A stretch of DNA of 64,000 nucleotides from the NCBI GenBank assembly GCA_035356615.1, contig DAOQSN010000022.1, positions 1 to 64,000 on the forward strand, in the 5' to 3' direction. Below the pieces are notes generated by a model. It was given only the letters and a program-made list of their open reading frames with translations, was not told the origin of the DNA and ran no database searches. How positions within the stretch are numbered: position 1 is the stretch's first letter; every line of letters begins with the position of its first letter. This document shows, one piece after another, positions 54,242 to 62,496 of the stretch. The DNA comes from JAKQDH01 sp029558835. GTDB taxonomy: Bacteria; Planctomycetota; Phycisphaerae; UBA1845. Made by a program: the position numbers and the translations under genes.

Positions 54242-54667
54242 GGCAGCCCACCTAACGGATCCTACGAGAAGTCCGGCGTCATCCAGCCGCCGGCCAGGAC
54301 GGCGCGCATTGTACCGGCATCTCCGCCGGGCGGACAGACCGCCCGGTCCGGTGAAGAGCCACAGCACCCGTAGCGTCTGCCCCCTGCATGTGCCGTAGCA
54401 TCGGCCCCCTTGGCCGACGTGGACGACGAAGAGCCCGGCGTTGGGAACCACCGCGGCGCTTTTCCCTCCTACGTCGCCCGCGGGGGGCGACGCCAGTCCC
54501 GCACGCATTCCCGCAGCACGACGTCAAGCCTCGTCGCTGTTGATTCGTCAGCCAGCTTGGTTCAGAATGCCCCCGGATTGCGATCAAGACCCTCGCGCGG
54601 GTCTGGAAGCGGTCCCGCGGCGGCGGGTTTCGAGTACTCAGTGCCCTTACGGCAGTCGGGAGTAGCC
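54242..54667. other. divergent intergenic region upstream of sucC
   Basis: 426 bp. It holds GTCGGCC-type hairpins at 54396-54420 and 54470-54495 (the latter TACGTCGCCCGCGGGGGGCG then ACGCC) and a possible sucC promoter at 54541-54569. No other gene-like frame. Confidence 0.55.
54541..54569 (+). promoter_or_regulatory. candidate sucC promoter
   Basis: TTGATT, 17-bp spacer, CAGAAT (four of six -10 bases). It is located 99 bp before the sucC start. Confidence 0.35.
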
Positions 54668-55831
54668 ATGAAGGTCCACGAGTATCAGGCCAGGGCGTTG
54701 TTGGCGGAGGCGGGGGTGCCGGTACCGCCGTCGGAGGTCGTGGAGACCGTCGAGCAGGCGGGGGCGGCCTACGAGAAGTTGCAGGGTCGCGTGGTGGTCA
54801 AGGCCCAGGTCTTCGCCGGCGGGCGCGGCAAAGCCGGCTTCGTCAAGCTCTGCGACTCGGTCGAGCAGGTCCGCGAGGCCGCCGGGTTCATGCTCACCAA
54901 CCGCATGGTCTCCAAGCAGACCGGGCCGGCGGGCGTGCCGGTACGGAAGCTGCTGATCGCCTCGGCCGTCGAAATCGACAGCGAGTACTACGCGGCCGTC
55001 GTCGTCGACCGCGCCCGCCGCCGACCCGTGGTCATGGTCTCGCGCGAAGGCGGCGTCGAGATCGAGGAGGTGGCGGCCCGCAACCCCGGTGCCATCTTCA
55101 AGCAGTGGCTGCACCCGCACCTGAGCCTGTTGCACTTCCAGACGGCCCAGCTCGTGGCCGCCCTGGGGCTGACGGACAAGGAACAGGCGCAGGCGGCCGG
55201 GCGCGTGCTGCGCGGCCTGGTCGATGTCTTCTACAAGTACGACTGCTCGCTCGCCGAGATCAACCCGCTGGTGCGGACGAAGGCCGGGCAGATCGTGGCC
55301 ATCGACGCCAAGCTCAACTTCGACGACAACGCCGTCTTCCGCCACCCCCGGTTGCAGGAGATGTTCGACCCCACCGAAGAAAACCCCAACGAACTGCGGG
55401 CGAAGCAGTACGATCTCTCGTACATCGCGCTGGACGGCAACATCGGTTGCCTGGTCAACGGCGCCGGTCTGGCCATGTCCACCATGGACCTCATTAAGCT
55501 GCACGGGGGCGAGCCGGCGAACTTCCTCGACGTGGGCGGCTCCGTCACCGCTGAGGGAGCGACCGAGGCGTTCCGCATTATCCTGTCGGACCCGAACGTG
55601 AAGGGCATCCTCGTCAACATCTTCGGCGGGATTGCGAAGTGCGATACCATCGCCGAGGCAGTCGTGGCGGCCGCCAAGGAGGTGGGCTTCACGGTCCCGG
55701 TCGTCGTGCGCCTGGAAGGCACCAACGTCGAGCGTGCCCGGCAGATGCTGCAAGAAGCGAAGATCCCGCAGATCATCACTGCCACCGACCTGACCGACGC
55801 GGCGAAGAAGGTGTGCGCTCAGGTAGCGTAG
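54668..55831 (+). CDS. sucC: succinyl-CoA synthetase beta subunit
   Basis: 387 residues from ATG 54668 with GGGAG close upstream. ADP/GDP-forming TCA-cycle enzyme subunit. ATP-grasp start MKVHEYQARALLAEAGVPVP, VVKAQVFAGGRGKAGFVK, DKEQAQAAGRVLRGL, EINPLV, GLAMSTMDLIKLHGGEPANF, LVNIFGGIAKCDTIA and VVVRLEGTNVERAR are all diagnostic. Length is exactly typical (about 388). The partner alpha subunit gene (sucD) does not follow: after 432 bp of repeat-rich DNA the next gene is on the other strand. Confidence 0.97.
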   Translation: MKVHEYQARALLAEAGVPVPPSEVVETVEQAGAAYEKLQGRVVVKAQVFAGGRGKAGFVKLCDSVEQVREAAGFMLTNRMVSKQTGPAGVPVRKLLIASAVEIDSEYYAAVVVDRARRRPVVMVSREGGVEIEEVAARNPGAIFKQWLHPHLSLLHFQTAQLVAALGLTDKEQAQAAGRVLRGLVDVFYKYDCSLAEINPLVRTKAGQIVAIDAKLNFDDNAVFRHPRLQEMFDPTEENPNELRAKQYDLSYIALDGNIGCLVNGAGLAMSTMDLIKLHGGEPANFLDVGGSVTAEGATEAFRIILSDPNVKGILVNIFGGIAKCDTIAEAVVAAAKEVGFTVPVVVRLEGTNVERARQMLQEAKIPQIITATDLTDAAKKVCAQVA

Positions 55832-56263
55832 GGCCAACCCCGCCCGTCGCGGGGAATATCGAATAGCGAAGAGCCAACAGCGAAAGCGGAAGGCAAGAGG
55901 GTGACGTAGGGCAGGCTCTGCCCGCCGCGACTACAGTCTCTGATACGGGTCCGAGGTTCTGAAGGGAACTGTCGTCCGCCCTGCGGGCGGAAGAGAATAG
56001 AAGAGGAGGGTGGAGCAGTCCCAGGGCCTGGAAGGCCCTGGCAACGTTCGTCCGCCCTTCGGGCGAGGAGCGAATGTTCTCGCCCGCGCACCTCGCGAAC
56101 CCGCATCTTCGCCCAGAGGGCCAACAACTAATTCGCCCGGAGGGCGCGCGGTCGTTGCCAGGTATTTCAAGTCCCTGGAAGGCGAGCAACCTGCTCTCCC
56201 TTCTCCTTGTCTTCGCCCGGAGGGCGCGCGACAGTCCCCACACCGTGCCCGCCCGTCAATCAC
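55832..56263. repeat. GCCC/GGGC hairpin cluster
   Basis: 432 bp without a gene. Four short inverted repeats of the form CGCCC-nn-GGGCG occur at 56053-56065 (CGCCCTTCGGGCG), 56110-56121, 56134-56146 and 56214-56226; the last two share the flank CGCCCGGAGGGCGCGCG. Two further imperfect matches (CCTGGAAGGCCCTGGCAACG and GTTGCCAGG-TATTTCAAGTCCCTGG) are complementary over their cores. The region is also an ideal place for the sucC terminator. Confidence 0.6.
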
Positions 56264-57268
56264 TCAGCGCTGAGCGTCCTCCATCCGGGCCGCAAGAAAG
56301 GTCCTGACTGCCCGCAGAAACGCCTCCGGCTCCTCCTCCATCGGCAGGTGGCCCGACCGTTGGAGACGCACCAACTGCGCATACGGCAACGCGTCGGCCA
56401 TCTCCACCGCGAGCGACACGTCAAACACCGTGTCATGCTCGCCCCAGATGAGCAACGCGGGATGCTCGATCTCGGGCAGCTCCAGCAGCGGCAACGGGTC
56501 GGCCACGGGAGCCAGAAAACCATCAAATGCCAGGTCAAACCCCTCCACCCGCAGGCGCGTCAGATACCCCTCCACCATGTCGGCCGTCACCACGGTCTTG
56601 TCGTAGACCGCGTCCCGCAACGCCCCGCGGATGTTGCGTGTGGTCAGCACGACGTTGCCGAGATACCACCGGGCCGCCGGCTTCAGCACGGCCGGCACCC
56701 GCAAACCACCGAACTGCGCCAGTTCCTGCACGCCATCGACGATCACCAGCGAACGCACCCGCTGCGGATGCCGCGCGGCCAGGTGCAGCGCCACCCCGGC
56801 CCCGTACGAGTGCCCGACGACGTGCACCTGCTGAATGCCGAGCCGATCGAGCAGCCTGATGACCAGCTCAAGCTGCCCGGCCGGTGAATACGCCTCCGCC
56901 GCCACCGGCCGCTCCGTGTAGCCGAACCCGTTGAGATCAACGGCCAGCACGTCAAACGACCCGGCCAGCCCCGGCATGATCTTGCGCCACTCGAACGTGG
57001 ACCCGCCGAACCCATGCAGCAGCAGCACGGTCTCCCCCGCCCCGGCGCGCTCGATGTGAACCGACTGCCCCTCGATGTCCACAAACTCACCGGCCGGCAC
57101 CCGCGCCAGGACGGAGTCGTAGCTTTCCCACGGCATGCAGCCGGCGGCGGAGAGTAACACGCTCGCCAGCAGCGCAACCGACACGCCGCGCCCCACACCG
57201 ATCGGGCACGTACGCCCATTCCCGACAAGCGAGAACCGCGGCGACAACGCCAAGAAACTCGCTCGCAT
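56264..57268 (-). CDS. alpha/beta hydrolase, lipoprotein
   Basis: 334 residues from ATG 57268 (GGAAG 5 nt upstream); ATG 57283 behind GGAGG is possible. Lipobox LLSAAGC. The hydrolase fold has the oxyanion loop LLHGFGG, nucleophile GHSYGAG, an acid in WGEHDTVFD and histidine in SGHLPMEEE. It resembles haloalkane-dehalogenase/epoxide-hydrolase-like hydrolases with a cap domain (about 195-260). It would act at the outer membrane or in the periplasm; substrate unknown. It starts 38 bp after the upstream zinc-ribbon gene and is probably co-transcribed. Confidence 0.9.
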   Translation of the reverse strand: MRASFLALSPRFSLVGNGRTCPIGVGRGVSVALLASVLLSAAGCMPWESYDSVLARVPAGEFVDIEGQSVHIERAGAGETVLLLHGFGGSTFEWRKIMPGLAGSFDVLAVDLNGFGYTERPVAAEAYSPAGQLELVIRLLDRLGIQQVHVVGHSYGAGVALHLAARHPQRVRSLVIVDGVQELAQFGGLRVPAVLKPAARWYLGNVVLTTRNIRGALRDAVYDKTVVTADMVEGYLTRLRVEGFDLAFDGFLAPVADPLPLLELPEIEHPALLIWGEHDTVFDVSLAVEMADALPYAQLVRLQRSGHLPMEEEPEAFLRAVRTFLAARMEDAQR

Positions 57269-57306
57269 GTTTCTTCCGCCCATCGCGCCCACGTCGCCTC
57301 CGTTTC

Positions 57307-57738
57307 TTACCCCCCGTCCTCCTCCTGGCTCCGCACGCGTTCCGCAAGGGTGAGGTGCGCGAAGAAGTTGCGGATCCGGCGCCACAGGTGGACCGTGAAG
57401 GCGGCCGTCATGGCCGTGGCGAGCATGCTCAGGTAGAACAGGCCCGATTCGAACGGGTTGAGGGACCACCCCAGTAGCGTGATACTCAGCATCGCGCTAC
57501 CCACCAGGCCGACCATGTCGGCAATCGGGAAACGCGGTAAGAGCGGCAGGAAAATGCCCTTCATCGTCAGCGGATGGGCATCGTATTCGTGCCCGCACTC
57601 GGGGCAGCGGCCCGTGTAGGGCAGCATCCGCAGGCTGTAGGCACACTTGCCACAGTACAACGCGTGCGTGATCCGGGTGTCGAGGACCGGGTCTTCGGGC
57701 AAATACCGCGACTTCTCGAATTGCGATTCACCGGTCAT
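57307..57738 (-). CDS. small zinc-ribbon membrane protein
   Basis: 143 residues. A zinc ribbon at 29-48 (CGKCAYSLRMLPYTGRCPECG) is followed by two membrane spans (about 73-90 and 101-118) and a basic tail. It is the third zinc-ribbon membrane protein in the window. Function unknown. It is probably cotranscribed with the hydrolase that follows. Confidence 0.8.
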   Translation of the reverse strand: MTGESQFEKSRYLPEDPVLDTRITHALYCGKCAYSLRMLPYTGRCPECGHEYDAHPLTMKGIFLPLLPRFPIADMVGLVGSAMLSITLLGWSLNPFESGLFYLSMLATAMTAAFTVHLWRRIRNFFAHLTLAERVRSQEEDGG

Positions 57739-57778
57739 GGCTAGCGCGTCGGAGTTCCTAACAGACTCCCCGAGATAC

Positions 57779-57997
57779 GCTTCACGAGCGACGCTTCACG
57801 CTTCACGAACGACGCTTCACGCTTCACGAACGACGCTTCACGCNNNNNNNNNNNNNNNNNNNNNNNNNNNNNNNNNNNNNNNNNNNNNNNNNNNNNNNNN
57901 NNNNNNNNNNNNNNNNNNNNNNNNNNNNNNNNNNNNNNNNNNNCGACGCTTCACGCTTCACGAACGACGCTTCACGCTTCACGAACGACGCTTCACG
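57779..57997. repeat. 21-bp tandem repeat interrupted by assembly gap
   Basis: Unit CGACGCTTCACGCTTCACGAA occurs in full or partial form at least twice on each side of the gap. The repeat is in a GC-rich genome but has 43% A/T. Because the gap lies inside it, the true copy number is unknown. Confidence 0.9.
57844..57943. other. assembly gap (100 N)
   Basis: Exactly 100 N, the customary placeholder for a gap of unknown size. Confidence 0.98.
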
Positions 57998-58009
57998 CCC
58001 GCGGCTCTC

Positions 58010-58048
58010 CCCCCTCACCCTAACCCTCTCCCCCCAGGGGGAGAGGGG
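58010..58048 (-). repeat. C/T-rich hairpin repeat
   Basis: CCCTCACCCTAACCCTCTCC then CCCCAGGGGGAGAGGGGA: same family as 2766-2806, opposite strand. Confidence 0.75.
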
Positions 58049-58054
58049 ACGGAC

Positions 58055-58969
58055 CTACTCCGCGAAGAGGGCTTCGACGAAGGTGGCCGGGTCGAACGGT
58101 TCGATGTCGGCCGGAGTTTCGCCCAAGCCCACGAACTTCACCGGCACGTGAAGCTGGTCCCGAATCCCCACTACGATGCCGCCCTTCGCGCTGCCGTCGA
58201 GCTTCGCCAGGATGATGCCGCTCACCGCCACGTGCTCGGAAAACTGCCGGGCCTGATTCACCGCGTTCTGCCCGATCGTGGCATCGAGCACCAGCAGCAC
58301 CTCGTGCGGGGCCCCTGGAATCTTGCGTTGCACAACCTTCTGAATCTTCCCCAACTCGCGCATCAGGTTGTCCTGCGTGTGCAGCCGACCGGCCGTGTCG
58401 ATCAGGAGAACGTCGGTCTGCCGCGCGGTGGCCGCCTCGCAGGCGTCGTAGGCAACGGCACCGGGGTCCGCCCCCTGGTCGTGCCGGACGATCTTCACGC
58501 CGATGCGCTCGGACCAGATGGTAAGTTGCTCGACGGCGGCCGCCCGGTAGGTGTCGCACGCGCCGAGGATGACCTTCTTGCCCTGCTGGTTGAGGTAGTA
58601 GGCCAGTTTGGCGACGCTCGTCGTCTTGCCCGAGCCGTTGATGCCGGTGACGAGGATGACGGTCGGCCCGGAGGCGGCGTAGTGCAGCGTGCGGTCCGCC
58701 TCCGGCCACATCGAGATGATGTGGTTCTTGAGGAACTCGGTGACCTGCTGTTCCTCGACGATCTGCCCGCCGCGCCAGCCGGTGCGCACGATGTCCATGA
58801 GTTTGGCGGTGGTGGCCGGCCCGAAGTCGCCCGTCAGCATCGTGTCTTCGAGTCGCTTGAGCGTCTCTTCGTCGATCTTCCTGCCCATGCGCAGGACGGA
58901 GCGGAATCCGGCACTGACCTTCTCCCGCGTGCGTGCGAGCCCCTTCTTGAGCCGATCGAACAACCCCAT
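58055..58969 (-). CDS. ftsY: signal recognition particle receptor FtsY
   Basis: 304 residues. SRP GTPase that docks ribosome-nascent chains at the membrane. N domain helices (EETLKRLEDTMLTGDFGPAT), P-loop GINGSGKTT (109-117), G2 DTYRAAAVEQL, G3 DTAGR (191-195), G4 AKLDGSAKGG, and C-terminal PVKFVGLGETPADIEPFDP. The acidic A domain of E. coli FtsY is absent, as in many phyla. It is separated from nusB by 343 bp of repeats. Confidence 0.97.
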   Translation of the reverse strand: MGLFDRLKKGLARTREKVSAGFRSVLRMGRKIDEETLKRLEDTMLTGDFGPATTAKLMDIVRTGWRGGQIVEEQQVTEFLKNHIISMWPEADRTLHYAASGPTVILVTGINGSGKTTSVAKLAYYLNQQGKKVILGACDTYRAAAVEQLTIWSERIGVKIVRHDQGADPGAVAYDACEAATARQTDVLLIDTAGRLHTQDNLMRELGKIQKVVQRKIPGAPHEVLLVLDATIGQNAVNQARQFSEHVAVSGIILAKLDGSAKGGIVVGIRDQLHVPVKFVGLGETPADIEPFDPATFVEALFAE

Positions 58970-59312
58970 CAGCTTTCTTCCTCTGTCCCGGCGGCTAGAA
59001 GCCCCTCTCCCTCCCAGGGAGAGGGGTAGGGGTGAGGGTCGAGGCGGCCGAGCATTCCGCCCTCACCTTGCGCTTCTGTATCCCACGCTGCGCTTGGCGG
59101 CTTTGCGGACGCCGCCTGCCCCCTCACCCTGCGCTCTCCCCCCACGGGGAGAGGGGTCTACTGTCTCGGGCCTCCTGCCTATTGCCCACGCCGCCCCCCA
59201 CCATTGCACGTCTCCCTCAATCGACACTCGGCAATCGTCAATCGTCAATGGATGCCCCGCCGCCCTCACCCCTGCCCTTCTCCCGACGGGAGAGGGGTTT
59301 ACGCAGGCACCC
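58970..59312. repeat. three C/T-rich hairpin repeats between ftsY and nusB
   Basis: 343 bp without a gene. Hairpin copies at 59001-59040, 59122-59160 and 59262-59302 have either the CCCTCACCC...GGGAGAGGGG order or the reverse. Between the second and third lies AATCGTCAATCGTCAATGG (59234-59252), a short direct repeat. This is the densest cluster of the family here. Confidence 0.75.
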
Positions 59313-59756
59313 TCAAGAACCCTGAGAACTCTGCCCTGCGCTCTTCAGGATCCGGTCGAGCACGCCGTTGACGAACGCCGGCGAGTCGCGCCCGCCGTAC
59401 TCGCGCGCGATCTCGATGGCCTCGTTAATCACGACCTTCGGCGGCACCTCCGCGCGGAGCAGTTCCACGACGGCCACCCGCAGCACGTTCCGCTCCACGG
59501 TCGAAATCCGGGCGAGGTCCCAGTTCGCGCTGGTCCTGGCGATCCACTCATCCACCTCCTGTTGCCGGGCGCGGAAGTCCTGCACCAACGCGGTGGTGTA
59601 CACAACAGCCGGCGGGGAAACCTCCAGTTCCGGACGCCATTCCGCGATGGCCGCCAGCAGTTCCGCCATGGCCTCCGCCGAGAATTCCCCCTGCACCTCC
59701 CATTGACAGAGAGTCTGCATCGCCAGGACACGGGCTGCCCGACGGTCCTTGGTCAT
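59313..59756 (-). CDS. nusB: transcription antitermination protein NusB
   Basis: 147 residues. Helical protein that binds boxA RNA with NusE to prevent premature termination of rRNA operons. The signature helices are RRAARVLAMQTLCQWE and the C-terminal PPKVVINEAIEIAREYGGRDSPAFVNGVLDRI. Starts 6 bp after the ribH stop, giving the widespread ribH-nusB pair. Confidence 0.96.
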   Translation of the reverse strand: MTKDRRAARVLAMQTLCQWEVQGEFSAEAMAELLAAIAEWRPELEVSPPAVVYTTALVQDFRARQQEVDEWIARTSANWDLARISTVERNVLRVAVVELLRAEVPPKVVINEAIEIAREYGGRDSPAFVNGVLDRILKSAGQSSQGS

Positions 59757-59762
59757 GGGGAA

Positions 59763-60239
59763 TCACCGCCCGGGCTTGAGCTCGTTGAGGAGATTGACCA
59801 GCTCGATGGCTGCCAGGGCCGCGTCGGCCCCCTTGTTGCCCGCCTTGCTGCCGGCCCGTTCGATCGCCTGTTCGAGCGAGTCGGCCGTGATGACCCCGAA
59901 GATCACGGGCAATCCGCTCTCCAGCCCCACGTGGGCGATGCCCTTGGCCACCTCGGAGGCGATGTACTCGAAGTGCGGCGTGTGGCCGCGGATGACGCAG
60001 CCGAGGCAGATGACCGCCTCATAGTCACCGCTGCTCGCCAGGCGCTTGGCGATCAGCGGCAGCTCGAACGCGCCCGGCACGTGCACGATGGTAATGGCCG
60101 AGTCCTTGCAGCCGTGCCGCTCCAGCACGTCGAGCGCACCGCTGAGCAGCTTGGCCGTAATGAACTCGTTGTAGCGGCTCACCACCAGCGCGAACCGCGC
60201 CTTCTCGACCCGCAGATGTCCCTTCAGTTCCCGCGGCAT
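59763..60239 (-). CDS. ribH: 6,7-dimethyl-8-ribityllumazine synthase
   Basis: 158 residues from ATG 60239 (AAAGGT about 9 nt upstream). Penultimate step of riboflavin synthesis. Motifs: VVSRYNEFIT, PGAFELPLIAKRLA, LGCVIRGHTPHFEYI (catalytic His in TPHFEY), PVIFGVITADSLEQA and AGNKGADAA. Length normal. An intergenic repeat cluster lies upstream (60270-60445), so its promoter must be in or near repeats. Confidence 0.97.
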   Translation of the reverse strand: MPRELKGHLRVEKARFALVVSRYNEFITAKLLSGALDVLERHGCKDSAITIVHVPGAFELPLIAKRLASSGDYEAVICLGCVIRGHTPHFEYIASEVAKGIAHVGLESGLPVIFGVITADSLEQAIERAGSKAGNKGADAALAAIELVNLLNELKPGR

Positions 60240-60269
60240 ACTTGTCCGACCTTTCGTTGCAGTCGCCTG

Positions 60270-60311
60270 CATATCCCTCTCCCGTCCAGGGAGAGGGGGA
60301 GGGGTGAGGGT
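60270..60311 (+). repeat. C/T-rich hairpin repeat
   Basis: ATCCCTCTCCCGTCCAGGGA then GAGGGGGAGGGGTGAGGGTT; abuts family A copy 5 as in the composite at 5991-6182. Confidence 0.75.
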
Positions 60312-60319
60312 TGAAGCGT

Positions 60320-60445
60320 CGGCGCCGGGTGCCATGCTTTCCCGCAACAGCAGTCGCCGGTGAGCATGCCCTGGCAACTGACGACATGCCCACCCCCACC
60401 TGCGGCGGGTGAGGGCACGGCACCCACGCTAGACACGTACAGGTC
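60320..60445 (-). repeat. family A palindromic repeat, copy 5 (inverted)
   Basis: GGGTGCCATGCTTTCCCGCA, AGTCGCCGGTGAGCATGCCC, ACATGCCCACCCCCACC, GGGTGAGGGCACGGCACCC and the GCTAGACACGTAC tail. The right outer arm has substitutions (CACGGCACCC). Confidence 0.8.
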
Positions 60446-60501
60446 CAAAGGACCTGGGCCACCCGTATGGCAGCTTGCGCTGCCGGCTCTGGCGGGCGTC
60501 A

Positions 60502-61635
60502 TCACCCCGGCTTCTTCGCCTGGATGCGCCCGAGCTTCAAGTCCACGATCTCCATAAGCTGCGGCCAATCACCGTCCACCAGGTACACCGCCAGATCCTC
60601 TGCGGTCATCTTGGCCACGATGCGGAACGTGGCGATCCCCTTGGTCAGCGACGGACCCGCCACGCGCTCGACCTTGGGCACCTGGCTGAGCTTCTGCTTG
60701 ATCTTCAGGGCGTCGGCCATGGACACGCCTTCGATCTCCAGCGTGATCTCGCCCCCGGCACTGATGCGCGTGGACCATTTCTCCATCACGCTCTGGAAGA
60801 GACGGGCACCAATCTCCTCCGCGGCATTCTCGATCGCCTTCTTCCCGGCCTGCGGTGACCCCTCGCGGAACCCACGGGCGCCGCCCCGCCAGTTGGCCAG
60901 CGACTCGCTGGCGACCATCTCCCCCGTGTCGGTGTAGAACATCTTGATCGCGCCGTCGCCGTTGTACATGGCCGTCGGCTCGCCGTAGAGATCCCGCACG
61001 CCGGCGGCGTTGGCGTTCGCGGTGCCGGTGATGAAGATCTGTGCGCCGAAGTCCTTGGCGATCGCCTGCATCTTGGCGACGTTGCCTTCCACTTCGGCGT
61101 CCTTCGCCTCCTTGTCCATGATCGCCTGCACCTGCTGGCCGGCATACACCGCAAACCCGGCCTTCAGCAGCCGGTTCTCGAGATTGTTCTCGAAGATACT
61201 GCCGTCCTGGAGGACGTTGTCGATGCGTTCGCGGATGTAGATAACGATGCGCGGCTGGCCGAGTTGATCCAGCAGGTTCTGCACCGCTCCCCAGGTCGAG
61301 GCGATGACGCTCTTGTCCACCTTGGCGACGATCTTGCAGAAGTAGATACCGCCGGCCGCCGGGCCTTTCTCGACGATCTTGTAGTCCGTGACGATCCCCT
61401 CCGCTCGGGCATAGATCGTGTCGCGAATCAGCACGAAGTTCTCGACCTGGCTGTGCGAGCTGATCTCGACCCCCCCGCCGGTTTCCAGGGCCTTGCGCAG
61501 GGCGTCGCGCCGGGCCTCATCTTCCGTCATCCCTTCGCCGGTGACCGTGACCTCGACAATGTCCTGTGCTAGGGCGGGTCCGATCAGCAGCCCCACCAGC
61601 AACACAGCAAGCAGATTGCGTAGTGCGTACCGCAT
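60502..61635 (-). CDS. secreted FlgT-N/CsgG-like periplasmic protein
   Basis: 377 residues with a signal peptide (MRYALRNLLAVLLVGLLIGPALAQ). Residues 27-105 match the N-terminal domain of flagellar assembly protein FlgT (VTVTGEGMTEDEARRDALR, ALETGGGVEISSHSQ, GIVTDYKIVEK). Residues 125-300 resemble a CsgG/TolB-N-like fold (RIVIYIRERIDN, AGFAVYAGQQV, DFGAQIFITGTANANA). No flagellar gene is near, so a flagellar role is not implied. It is probably an envelope protein. RBS AAGGA about 10 nt before the start. Confidence 0.8.
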   Translation of the reverse strand: MRYALRNLLAVLLVGLLIGPALAQDIVEVTVTGEGMTEDEARRDALRKALETGGGVEISSHSQVENFVLIRDTIYARAEGIVTDYKIVEKGPAAGGIYFCKIVAKVDKSVIASTWGAVQNLLDQLGQPRIVIYIRERIDNVLQDGSIFENNLENRLLKAGFAVYAGQQVQAIMDKEAKDAEVEGNVAKMQAIAKDFGAQIFITGTANANAAGVRDLYGEPTAMYNGDGAIKMFYTDTGEMVASESLANWRGGARGFREGSPQAGKKAIENAAEEIGARLFQSVMEKWSTRISAGGEITLEIEGVSMADALKIKQKLSQVPKVERVAGPSLTKGIATFRIVAKMTAEDLAVYLVDGDWPQLMEIVDLKLGRIQAKKPG

Positions 61636-61883
61636 GGTGCATTATTCCTTTCAAATATCGCGTCACACCTTAACTCGCGGTGTGTTGGCAAACCCCAGAT
61701 TGTCACGACCCCGGTTGTCCGGTCAAGCCCGCCAGCTTGCCGTACGGCCGACGCCGACGCACCGCCGTAGGGCGGGCGATGCCGGACGCGAACTGGGCGG
61801 CCGCGCTATGCCACCCTTTGCGCTGCCGTCCGGCCGGGGCCGGTGTTATCATCGGCTCTCATTCCTGTGCGGGGAAATCGTTC

Positions 61884-62393
61884 GTGTGGGACTATGCCGG
61901 AATCGCCGCTGTCTGCGTTGCCTGCGTTGTGGGCATCGGTTTGACGGCCGTGCGCCTGCCGGGCACGTGGCTGATCGCGCTGGCCGCCAGCGTGTACGGG
62001 TGGCTGAGCGGGTGGGGGCGGGTCAGCATTACATCCGTCGCGGTGCTCATCGGGATCGCCGTCGTCGGCGAGGTTTGCGAGGCGTTGGCCTCGGCCGCCC
62101 TGGCCAAGCGGGCAGGGGCATCGCGCCAGGCCTTGTGGGGAGCACTGGCCGGCGGGTTCGCGGGAATGCTGCTGTTCTCGGTCCCGCTGCCGGTAATCGG
62201 CACGACGATCGGGGCCGTCCTGGGTTGCTTCACCGGGGCACTGATCGGCGAACTGCTTGCCCAGCGCACGCTGCCGCAGGGGACACGCGTGGGCGTGGTG
62301 TCGGCCGCGGGTTTCGTGCTGGGGATCGCGTTGAAGACGGCCATCGCCTTCCTGATGACCGCGATGGTGCTGGCGGCGTTGCTGTTCGATTGA
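61884..62393 (+). CDS. DUF456 family membrane protein
   Basis: 169 residues from GTG 61884; this start gives the usual family length and begins right before the first span (YAGIAAVCVACVVGIGLTAV). Four to five spans with Gly-rich turns: LPGTWLIALAASVYGW, GEVCEALASAALAKRAGASR, GALAGGFAGMLLFSVPLPVIG and GCFTGALIGEL are typical of DUF456. The role of the family is unknown. It is followed by an MnmE-like gene on the same strand. Confidence 0.85.
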   Translation: MWDYAGIAAVCVACVVGIGLTAVRLPGTWLIALAASVYGWLSGWGRVSITSVAVLIGIAVVGEVCEALASAALAKRAGASRQALWGALAGGFAGMLLFSVPLPVIGTTIGAVLGCFTGALIGELLAQRTLPQGTRVGVVSAAGFVLGIALKTAIAFLMTAMVLAALLFD

Positions 62394-62496
62394 AGCACCG
62401 CGCCGGCAACACGGGCCGAGGGTGTGCTCAGGGTAAGGTGTTTCGTCGCGTTGCAGGAGATCGGTCACGGCAGACCTGGGTACCAACCGAGCTGGC

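Larger units (their letters stand above)
57739..58054. other. intergenic region with minisatellite and assembly gap
   Basis: It contains the 21-bp tandem repeat (57779-57997), the run of 100 N, and a C/T-rich hairpin at 58010-58048 just before the end of ftsY. No gene. Confidence 0.8.

Noticed and set aside
57779..57997. CRISPR-like array
   Set aside because: Units are directly adjacent with no variable spacers, and no cas genes are present.
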